Below, piece after piece: positions 48,181-60,599 of a stretch of 64,000 nt of DNA. The stretch's first letter is position 1. Each line of letters starts with the position of its first letter. Both the position numbers and the translations under genes were made by a program. This stretch comes from Megaleporinus macrocephalus (Eukaryota > Chordata > Actinopteri > Characiformes > Anostomidae). The DNA is taken from positions 28,220,349 through 28,284,348 of the forward strand of contig CM038702.1 of the NCBI GenBank assembly GCA_021613375.1. The letters run 5' to 3'. The notes below the pieces were generated by a model. The model searched no databases. It saw nothing but the letters and a program-made list of their open reading frames with translations, and was not told where the DNA came from.

Positions 48181-49091
48181 ATATATATGTGTATGTATGT
48201 ATATATGTATAGATAGATAGAGAGAGAGAGCGAGAGAGAAAGAGAGAGAGAACACACTTCACAGTGGCAGGACTGAGCTTCAGTATATTCAAATATACAC
48301 GCACACACACGCACACTCTGTGCTGTGGTGGGTGGGCGGATTAAAGCGTGTGTCTAAGGCTGAATATGGCACTATCCACGCAGAGAACAAACAGAATGAA
48401 AACAACCAAAATTACAGAGACAGAAATAAAAACATAAAAATAGGCTCCACCCACCACACACCCTCTGGCAAATCCCACTCACCCCCGTCCCCACTCTAGC
48501 CACTCTGAAAGGCACATTAATGAATAATCTGTTATTATTGATATGAACCACATTCAACCATCTGATATACACACACACACACTCACACACACACAGATAA
48601 AAGACACGTGTGTTATGTCAACGATTCTAACACGTTTCTTTAGAAAAACAAGCAGAAGACGTTCCTACAGAGCCTGACGGCCTATTTGGCTTTAATTATA
48701 TATTTACATCAAACAGAGAGGAGCTACAGTAAGTTCTGCTACAGTCTTTACTAAAGTCTAACAGCAGGATTATTCCTAATCCTAAATCTAATCTCCAAAT
48801 CTAAACTTTAATCTTAATCCTAAACTAAAAACAGGTCTTCCTCATCCTAACGCTAAAGAAGTGCTTAATTAGCGCTGAGGCTGATGCTGTGTATATAGTA
48901 ATATTTCACTTCTATATCTAGCTACTATAAACTACAGATATGAAATGTAGATACCGTTTCACTCCCATTAACATTAAGACTGATGAAATTGTTCCCATAC
49001 TTTTGTGTTAATTATTAAAAAACACATTTGCACTCATTTGCTTTTTCTCTTCTGCTTATCAGAGGAGATAGTTTAAGCCCCCCCCAACACA

Positions 49092-49115
49092 CACACACAC
49101 ACACACACACACACA
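49092..49115. repeat. (CA)n microsatellite
   Basis: ACAC run in the inferred osbpl8 3' UTR. Confidence 0.9.
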
Positions 49116-49446
49116 GCAGTAGGAACAAGCACTAAAATATTAACTATAATAACAATAATAAAGTAAAAGTTGGTGCGTTTCGCTCCGACAGCTTTCACCC
49201 TTCATGCGCAGTTCAGAAAATGCACCTCCCCTTCTGGCTGTCCAGGAGCACCTCGCTCTAAAATTCAGGATCCAGAGTGTAAAAAAAAAGACTCAAAGAG
49301 TTAAAGTGAGATGTAAAGAGGTCAGGAGTGAAACAGTGATGGACGGAGTGATGTTCAGTTGCGATTCAGTCGCTCATCCTGAGTTTGAGTTCAGGATCAA
49401 TCAGCAGACTCTATCTGAGGATGAGTTTTAGTCTGTAATCCTGAGT

Positions 49447-51522
49447 TTATTTGAAGAAGATAGTGAGGATGATCTGTGCGCAGATGAGGAACAGGATGAT
49501 GACGTAATCTCTCTGAGTGAGAAAGTAACTGGGCTCGGACTGAACAGACACTCGACTCCTGAGAGCACTGATACTCCTGCACAGAAAAGATCAGCAACAA
49601 ATCAGTAATCAGCATTTCTGCTGTCAGAAAAAAGGGGGAAAAATAATCTGCATTTTCTTCAGTTTTTAAAACATTTTGAAAATGCGTGACATATTGTGCA
49701 AAGTTCATGAAGAATAGACCAAAAGACCGTGTATATTGGATGACCTCACAAATATAGTAAGACAAGACGTGTGTGTGTGTGTGTGTGAGACCTGTTGATC
49801 TCCTCTTGTGTTTGTCTGATGGACTCCACTGCGCTCTGAAGTTCAGAAAGTTCTGGGGCTTTTTTCCTCAGACGACTGCTGGGTTTACTCTTGTGCCCTG
49901 AAACGCACAAACACACTGTACTCACAATGTGTCAGATCTGTACATGTGTGTTTTCATATATGCAAAATATCATCAATGAACCAAAACGTTATGACCACCC
50001 TTTCGACTCGTTATCTCAGACGGTGGCTGTCAAGGTTCTTGTAGTCGCCGGATGTAGGAAAAAGGGGCAGACGTGAAGACCTGACCAACTCCAACAAGGG
50101 TCAAATCATTATGGTCAGTTTTGTTTCTAGCTATAAGCATTCGCTTAGGGCCCCCATATCACCATGGGGCCATATTTATATTGCATATTTATTTAATTCT
50201 ATTTAGCCAATACCAGATGAGGATCAAGATAATTAAGTGTGTGTTAGGTGCTGGAAGACACCTGAAGAGGAAAATACACCAGTAAGAAAACTCTTGTGGT
50301 TTGAATAACATTTACAAAAAATTGCTAACTAGCTAGCAACAAAACTGTCTATGAAAACTAATGCTTGGTTTAGATTTCTTAACTATCAAATAACTGATCA
50401 TGATGTTCATTACAAAAGATAAAAGTGGAATGGTTTAACAGTCTTAAGTATGTTCCATCATTGTTGTCCAAGAAAAACACATTTTTGGTGATGTTTATGT
50501 TTTTACATCTTTTGAACATAAGAGCTGCAGGTTACATTGTGCTACATGTTATAATAATGGACTGATAGAAAGGCTCCAAAATCGCTTTGAAATAATTCTG
50601 GCTCCATTAATTTACATTAAAAGTAAAAAAGTGCTTTTAGTTATTTCTTTGGACAGCGACAATATACTAGCAAGTTCCAAATGCTTTGGATAACTTTCTG
50701 TGCATTATTTCTTCAGGTGATTTAATGAAATATTACTGTTCTGTCGTGTTTTTTGTACAGTATCTTAATACTGCAATACACAACAGGTGCTGTCGTTAGG
50801 AAGTTTGCTACTATTCATTACAGCTGTGTCAGCTGATCCATGTATTGGCCTGTATTTGGAGAATAGTACTGGCAATCTGAAATCTACATCCTCTTCCATT
50901 CCATTGCCTATACAGTTCTTCTTCCACTGACAAACTACCTGGCTTGCACTTACTTAAGGACTTGCGTATACATATACACTATTGTGTTTGGGGGGGTCCC
51001 CAATGCAGAATGTCACTAGGTAGGAACATCACCAAAACAGGCTTTTGGGGTGCACCCGGTCTGCAGTGTTAAGAACCTACTGACAGTGGTCTGCAGAGGG
51101 ACAAAGCACAAACAGTGTGTTGGGTGTCCAAGGCTCACTGATGTGTGAGGCGAACAAAGGATATCCCATCTGGTCTGAACCATCAGAAGCAACTGAACAG
51201 ATGAAAGGAGGTCACCTGGTCTGATGAGCCTCGTTTTCTTTTACATCATGTGGATTGCCAGGTATGTGTGCACTTTTTATCTAGGGATGTGATGGCACTG
51301 TAGGTAGAAAATCAAGCATCTGTAGGCTGTGCTGTAATAAGAAGCACAACGTGGGGCAGCTACAACTCACAATTCACAGGACTTAAAGGATGTGCTGCTA
51401 ACATCGTGGTGCCAGAAACCACAGAGCACCGTTAGCGGTCTTGTAGAGTTCATGCAGGTAAGTCAGATTTGTCAGAGCTGGATAGGTTTATTAGACAGAT
51501 GGTCATAATGTTTTCGCTCAGT

Positions 51523-51563
<41 letters not shown>

Positions 51564-52496
51564 ATATCATACTCTCGCTTCCAGAAGAGTCTTGACGGTC
51601 CGGTTCCGGAGAGGAGCAGCCACTTTCTGGATTTTTGGCTTTATCATTCTGCTTGTGCTTTCGTTTAGGTCCTGTTACCTAGACGCACGCACACACACAC
51701 ACAAATAAAATAAAAAATATTCTATGTATTCAGTTTTTATCCACTCAACAACAGTCATCAATGCTGTCAACTTCAAGTTCTGTAGTTTCATCAGAAACAG
51801 ACCATCATGCAGAACAGGGCAATAAAACAATAACAACAAAATGATAATGATGAAAAAAAGAGTCTGTTTTTTACTGAAAGTGTGCATTTGAGATTTTTTT
51901 GTTAAAATGGTGCTGGTGTCCTGTTCCTAAATCTTGTATTAGGAGCAAAGGCTTAATCTCTTAGTAGGTACTACTTCATTACACTAGGTGGCGCTAAGTG
52001 TCTTTTACTCTCTAAATGGGCAGGAAATAGTTCAGAGCTGCCTAATGGTGCTAGAGCCAGTGATAAAGGGATATAGCAAAGATGAAACCATCATTTGTTT
52101 CTATGTAGACACAAATTATAGACATTTAGTTCTTTGCACAAGCAATTTTAATTTGGCAAGTAATATCAAGATCGCTGACTAAAGTTCCAACACTACCAAG
52201 CAACTCTGAGTAATATACTGAAAAAAACACATAATGTAGTTGTAATTCTTTGAATAATAAAAAAATCTATTTTTTTAATACTTTGATTTGAATTTTTTCA
52301 GTTAGTTAACTAGTGTTGACTGTTTTCAATTAGTTTAAATACAGAGGAGTAATGAAACACACATAATCTTAAGTTTTCTTAACATGTTTTAAACAAGATT
52401 CACCTAAAAAAAAAAAAATCAGACTATTATCGTGTTGTTACAACAGAAATATGAGAGAGAGGTGTAAATTGGTGCTGACAGCTTGAAAACTTACAT

Positions 52497-52527
<31 letters not shown>

Positions 52528-55500
52528 CACATGCACATATACACATTATATGTTGTTTAACAAAATAAACCATTCATTGTATTTTGTGTTAAAAATAACA
52601 CTGTGAATTAAAATTAGAATTTGGAAAAAATAATTAATATATATCCAAAGATCACCCAGCCCTGTGTGGACCATCACAAAACACACACTCACCTCTCTCT
52701 CACTGACACAGACACACATGGACACAGACACACACATGCACATGCACTCAAAATAAACACTGTGTAAATTTCACAGTAAAACAAAATCAAATGCAAAGCA
52801 GCAAAACAAACAAGCTAACAAGCAGACTTCAAAAAACAAAACAAAACAAAAACAACAACAAAAAACAAGGACAAGCCATGGTGAGGCAGTATGGCCAGTG
52901 TGGCCAGATGACTGCTCAGTTTGGAGAATGGTGATTGGTCGGTTTTGGTGAATGGGCGGAGCACAGGCGACAGCGATGGAGACACGGAAGCAGAGATAGG
53001 AATTGTGAATAGGTGAGCAGGGCTAAACGTACCTGGCTCAGGTAATTGTCCCTCCGGGTGCCCTGCTGGGCACTGAGACTAACTACACTGGCTGAACGTA
53101 CCATAGGAGTCCTGTGACGAACTTTAGTCTGAATACAGCCATCTTTCTCAAACTGGATCAGATCATTCAGTGGGTCCCATGGACGAGTACTGAGAGAGAG
53201 AGAGAGAGAGAAACTTAAGACTTAAGGCTTATTTATGTACAACAGATGTTAACACAAAGCAGCTTCACAGAAAAAATATGGTTAAAATAAAACTCTGTTA
53301 CGTCACTCACTCTCCTGTCTCTGTTATGTCACTCACATTCCTGTATATGCTATGCCACTAACTCTCCTGTCTCTGTTATATCACTCACATTCCTGTATAT
53401 GCTATGTCACTAACTCTCCTGCCTCTGTTATGTCACTCACTCTCCTGTATTTGTAAAGTCACTCACTCTGCATATCTGTAATGCCACTCTCCTGTGCCTG
53501 GGTCTTGCTCGAACAGTGCTGGACTCCACTCTTCACACTTTGCCTTTCTCTCACGGGCTGATTTCCTCTGAGCCTCCTCCAGGAAGAACTTCTCATTGGT
53601 GGCCTCTGTCTGGTCCTTATTGTTTATGGCCCTCGTCACATGCTGCCACAGTCTGAAAAAAGAGGGGGTAGAAAGAAAAAACAAGAAATTAAATTTTTTG
53701 TTTTAATCTGACAAGACCCAATCATCATGACTGGCCAGAACAGTAGTAACTTATTATAGCTGCTAGTTATTCTGTGGTCACTGTTTCCACCGCATTTGTT
53801 ACAAACTCGCGCATTTAAACTCAGTGACCTTAAATTACCAAAAAAGTATGTAATGTCACTACATTACACTGATGTGTGCGTGTATGTACCTCTCAGACTC
53901 AAACTCGCTCTGTTCGTCATGTGGGACAGTACAGCGGATGAGGCGATTCTGCCGCAGATCCGGCGTTGGGTTCCAAAATGTATCCACCACACCTGTCTTC
54001 TTATCATTTATAAAGATCTCACTGTCCTGAAGAGGGAGACACACACAATTCAAAAGTCAGGATGTAGGGTTATACAGCATATATATGTCCATATGTATTA
54101 CAGATATGCATATATGCAACATTTTTTAACATCCACACTTAGCAGACGTCACCATTTCAAAACACAACCAGCTAGGAGTCCTAGTTCTATTCTTGACCCG
54201 TCTTTCATACACAGCATGTTTGAGACTGTCTGTTTCCTTTTGCAGATGTCATCCTCTTTTCAATTTGACCTTCTCGAGCAATTGTGTCACATTTGCTTCC
54301 GGAATTTGCAGATATTTAGTGAAATCCATTCCCTCATGTACTAATGTTTCCTGTGTCACTGGCTACCATGTGTAACAGCTGCATTGTTCTTGCGCGCACA
54401 CACACACCCACCCACAGACACAAACACACCCACCCACACACACACTTTTCGGTGAATTACCCAAACCTTAACCACAACTACTACCAGCCTAACCCTAACA
54501 CTGACCTTAACTATAACCTTAAAACTGCAACTGTCCCCGCAACCACGCACAAATGCTCTTTCTTACCCAGTGTCCTTCTAGTGTAGCCAGCACTTCTTTT
54601 CCAAGCTTGATCTTCCCACTGATCTGATTAACACTGTCACTACTTCCAAGGAATGGCTGACAGAGAAGAAAGAGACAGAAAGAAAGTTAAATAGAACTTT
54701 GCAAAAAGCATTCCAACAGTGTGCATTTCGTTAGATTTTAGTTTGGTTACACATGGTCCAAGTCACCTCTTTACTGACCATCTGAGATCAATTTTATACT
54801 TTAAGGGAATAATTTAACTGTGTTCATCAGACAGTGTGTCTGTATTGTATTGTCTTGTAGCTTCCTGATACTATAGTTACAAAGCTCTAAAAATGGTATG
54901 CGTGACCCTAATTTCTACCTTAATGTAATTTTATGTGAAAGCATGTTTTTTTAAACTTGTTGTTGCTGGAAACATAGAAAGTTAAGACAAAAATTATGCC
55001 CATTAAGTGTTATTAGAATGTCCTCTGAGAGTGTTGTTAACTTTACATCAGTTTCACTGCTCACACTCAAGCAATTTATGCTGTACAAATTTATCACCTT
55101 TATATTCTAAATATTTTTGTATACTGCTACACTTACATTTGGCCATTTCACTGTATGTGAGATCAGGGACTGCTGGTTTTGAGGCACAATATAAGCTGGT
55201 CCGCTTATAACAGCCAGTCATTGAACGAAAGCAGATATAGCACATGTGAAGTGTTGTGTTCAAGAATTAATTTTTTAACCCTGCTAACCTTGTATATATT
55301 GCTGAAAGAGTACAGTAATTTAAATAATGGATATCAATTTTCTTTGAAAAAATATGTACTTCAATGCGCAAATACAGTTAGATGTGGAGATATAATTTAA
55401 AAAAATTTCTAACCTGAATAGTTTGAATACTCCTTGAGTACACCTTGCCCACTTTTAAATAACCTTTATCTTCAAAGGTAACGAAGACACTAGGCTAAAA

Positions 55501-55698
55501 ATGTACTCTAGTATACACAATAAGACAATTTTACTAAAAGTATTAAAACATATTTGAAATGGTCAGTCAGAAACTTTCATACACACACCTTCAGCTTGAA
55601 CTCTAGCTGGGCACTGTATCCTGTTTTCTCACAGGTGATGGACACTTGGCCTGCCAGCTCCAGAGTCATTGTACCGTACAGAATACCTGCAGTAAAAA

Positions 55699-55730
<32 letters not shown>

Positions 55731-58700
55731 ACGCACACGCACACCACAGCACAGCACAGCACAGCACAGCACAGCACAGCACAGCACAGCACAAAAGGAA
55801 AAACATTATCACCTTCTGTTTACTGATTCTTACACATTTCTGAACATTTATTTAAGACACGTGTTGGATCGTTTTTTCTCTAGAAGTGGTTTAGGTTTGA
55901 GATTCTGCTGCATTAACACTGCAGCTGCTGCAAAGGCTCTAAGCATGTTTCAGGCCAGTTAGTCACCTGACAGCTACCAAACACAAAGAGGAACATAAAA
56001 TCTCGAAACATCAAGCAGCCTATTTAGGCTTTAACTAAGTTTTTGATTAAACATATGGGAATATTTGCAAACAGCTGATAGCGCTGTAGCATTTGAGTCA
56101 CAGTGAAATAAAACATGCTTTATTTTCAATGCAAATCAATGGAACCAAGTTTTTTCCAGGCTGTTTTAAAGCACTTCTATTGGTCTATTAATCATGAAAT
56201 TTCCACACAATGTAAATGACCATTGGTGTGTTCAAATGATGTAGAAAACTCAAAATCGACAAAATTGAAGATAAATGTTTTTATTGGACAGCCACGATAT
56301 ACACTAGCAGGCAGAGAATGAGCAGTTACAACAAGACACTGTTAAAAGTACCAATTATTTTATTAATATTTCACGGAATGACGCTATATGTAGTAGGACT
56401 GCCGACTACTCAGCTAGCTATTTCTCCCGCATTAAACTAACTGCAGAACATCTAGTTTAATTAAGTAAACTACTAAATGCAGCTCGAAAATGTCTTGTTC
56501 TGGTATTTCACAGAGAACACAGAGCCCAGGATTGTAATGGGAGTATGAAAGGCTAGCCTCCTGTGGTCTAGATAGATGGATGGATGGATGGATGGATGGA
56601 TGGATGGATGGATGGATGGATGGATGGATGGATGGATGGATGGATGGATGGATGGATGGATGGATGGATGGATGGATGGATGGATGGATGGATGGATGGA
56701 TGGATAGATAGATACTTTAGCAATCTAGCATTGGAGAAACACTGGAGAAGGTGTAGTACTTTGAAAGTTGCAACATCATCCTGTTACTCACCAAGCAACG
56801 GCAACTCTTATTTTGCTTTTTTGTTTGGATGGGCAGCGATGGTCATAATGCCTGCTTGCCGAGAGCTTCAGTCATTGTTGCGTTTACTTTTATTGGCTAC
56901 CTGTCCTTCAATGACCTAACCAGAAGCAGCACCTTTAACGTGACTGAATACAGATTAAATACACTGTCGGAGCAGTGCTAACTCTTTATCCTCTCATGTT
57001 GGACTGATTCAACTTGCCACTACAGTGACTCAGTGTTGCCTCTTGAGGTATACAGTGGTATTACGCAGATTCTGTACAGTGATACTTCAGTAGATTTTGC
57101 GCACACAGTATATAAACGTTTTTGCCAAACCATCTAAACTTATTTCATTTCTAAGCTCCGTTGAGCGTGTGTGTTTACTGACCCTTGCAGTGGGCGTACG
57201 GCATGTTCATGATGTAATCTTCTCCTCTATTCAGGAAGGTCAGTCTGGCTTCACCATCCAAAATGGCCGATAGAGAGTTTCCTGAAAGAGAACCAGATTA
57301 ACGAACCAGTCAGTCAACCTCAATTCAGCTGGTGTGTGCGCGTGTTTGTGTTTTGTGGGTTGTCTTACCATAAAACTTCGATTTGGCCAGAATGCTGCCG
57401 CTCAGACAGAAGCCATCCTTCCTGTTACTGACGTAGAAGGCTGAGACTGGAGGATGATGGGAAACCTGCGGCACAGAAAACATTAATGATGTTTGAAGCA
57501 TTTCTTGTCAAGCCTGATTTATAAGTCCAGATAAACGATGTTGTACCTGTTCCGCTATGTAAAACGTTTTGCTGTTGGTCTTCGGGTGAATCCACATGCA
57601 GCGAAACGTCTCCCCGATGATGGGGTTGTACGGCTTCTTCAGACCCTGTCTCACACACAAGAGCATGTCAGTCATGTTTATGTGTTCTGAGCTGCAGGGC
57701 TGGAACTGAAGGGTAATGAGGTTTTGTACCTTTGGTTTCTTGTAGAATCCAGAGATGTACCACTTCACTACCTTCTTCATGCGGTTATAAGCGTTCTCCT
57801 CCACAGCAGCTCTAAACAAAAACAAACAACAAAACACCATATCACACAGTAAACAACACAAACACTCACTGCTAGAGGAACAAAAGGTTTTATTTACCAT
57901 TGAATTTACTTTTGATTGCACTTTGTTAGGCTGTGCTTAGACTGCAGGCCAACTCGATTAGTTAATCATATCTGATCTTTGGAGATGACTGCTGGATTGC
58001 CGTGTCCACACATCACTAACAACGCAGGCATCAGTAACTATGCTGGTGACTTGTTTTTCATTTGGGGAAGCAGGAGAGATGCAGGTGCAGCATTTGCCTT
58101 CCAATCAACCCTTTGGTGCACTTTTTAAATCCCAGCACTTTCGTTACTCTTGATTTGAATTTGTCTTTGCTTGTGACACTGTGAGTGACACAGAAGACAC
58201 TTACAATTCTGATTCGAGTGTTCAGAGCAGCTGAGACACATCTGTAAAACTCTGACTGACACTGCATTTTAAACCACCTTTACATTTCCAGACTGGCAGT
58301 TTAAACATAGCCTTAGTCTTACAGCTGTGATAGTTAACCTAGCGCTTAATGCTAGTTAGTAGTTTCATGTGTGCTTTGGCTTAGTCCAAGGTGTTAATTG
58401 TAGGGATGTGACTAGCAGTTACAAAGCTGATAAATTAGGAATACTGTGATGTGCACATAGACATGTTTAGAAAGTCCACCTTGTAAAGTTGTATTCATTA
58501 GCCAATGTAATGTTAGCTGGCTCAGCAGTTATACAGTTTTATTAGTATATACACTAGCAGGCAGAAAATGAATGGTCATGAAAAAAATGCTTGCCTACAC
58601 GTAACGTGAGAGTGGAGTCGAATGGATATGTTACTATGCAAGTAATCACAAATCTATATTACACATAAAACCTAATTTATTTTATATTATTTTCAATAAT

Positions 58701-59661
58701 TTAAAACCACAATAAAAACAGTTTTTGTTCATTAGAAATCTCAAGACTTTACCATAACCACAGTACTGTGCAAAGTTAGATTAAAATTAAACTTCTGAAC
58801 GCCACATATTTGCAATACAATAAACAAAGGAAAAGGACAGAAACATGCAGATAATTAAAGGTTAGTTTCGAAAAATCTTATTACAAGTATTACAAGTATT
58901 ATGTATTACAAGTTATTCTTAAATTAAACACAGTTTATCTCAGAAGTGATTACACTCTTGATTCCAGTATATATTATTTGGTTTCTGTGGTGTGGTTTTG
59001 TGTACTGCTGCTCACTCAGACAAGAAGTCAGCGTGGTAGTAGTAATCAGACAGTTTATCCAGGAATGATCGCGGCTCCAGGATGAAGGTGGGTAGAACGA
59101 CTTTAGACAGGTCCATCCCTGGACGTACTTGTTTCAGCAGAGTCCAGATCAGGGATTTATTCTCCTCTGATACGGTCTCAGTCTGAGATGCTTCACCAGC
59201 CTGAAATAGAGAGAAACACACACATGCACAAATACAACCTCCACAATACAACACAAAATTCTATGCACTATTTCTTCAGTTTCTTTTCCCATACTTGGTT
59301 AAATGTCCAACTCTGATCAGAATAATTGATAAAATCGCCCTTTTTGCTAACAGAATATTTCATTGACATGAACGCAGTCATACTTAGTTGAACAGAGCTA
59401 AACACAGACCTTAAAAACAACAGAATACAACAGAATACACACACCTCGCCTAGCTCCTCGTGGCTCTGCTGAAAGTAGACTGTTTCCCTCAGGTTCTCGC
59501 CAGACTCAAGGTCAGCATATGAGTCGTCCTGTCGTTCACTGGTGTCACTGTCGCTCTCCTCACTCTTCTCCCACTCATTCTCCTCCTGCTCGTTCTCTCT
59601 GTCTGACTTATCTGAGTACAAGTCAGCATCTTTAAACTGCTCACCATCGCCAAACCTGAGA

Positions 59662-59728
<67 letters not shown>

Positions 59729-60438
59729 GACACACACACACATAAACACAAACACACACACATCATGTACATTAACACAGGCTAAAACGATCAACATGAA
59801 CTATAGAAACTCAATCCCCACATTTAGAGTGACGTTATTAATTCCTTTATTAGGTTGAATGAATATCTCACTCTAAATGTAGGTATTGTGATATAAACTG
59901 AGTTGTGAGCTACAGTTTCTCATTAGGGTAAATTAATATCTCACTCTAAATGTAGGTGTTGTGATATAAACTGAGTTGTGAGTTACAGTTTCTCATTAGG
60001 TTGAATGAATATCTCACTCTAAATGTAGGTATTGTGATATAAACTGAGTTGTGTTATACAGTTTCTCATTAGGTTGAATGAATATCTTTTACTACAGTTC
60101 ATCAGTGGGTTGAATGGGATTTTCCTATAAAACCTATCCAATTTCACAACAGTAGCAGTGAAACAACAGAGTGCTTGGATTGGTCAGTTATGGGTCTTAT
60201 GAATCCTATTCATATTTACAGTTTAGAAATGGCTCAGTGTGTGTGTGTGTGTGTATATTCTTACTGGAAGCCCTGCATGTTGTGTGCTCTAAGTAGGCTG
60301 TAGAAGTTGATGTGTGCGTGCGTGTGTGAGGTTTCAGCGGCAGCTGCAGGTTCTTCTTTTCCTTCCCGGATCATCGTCCTCTTCAGCAGGCTGGAACACT
60401 TCAGAGCCAGCTCTAGAGCATCCATCCAGCAGCGGCCT

Positions 60439-60479
<41 letters not shown>

Positions 60480-60509
60480 GTTTAGTGTTCTCGCCGCCAG
60501 GTTAACGGC

Positions 60510-60599
<90 letters not shown>

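Noticed and set aside
49204..49431. + strand 75-codon ORF next to the osbpl8 stop
   Set aside because: Antisense to the 3' UTR and last exon, with no family resemblance.
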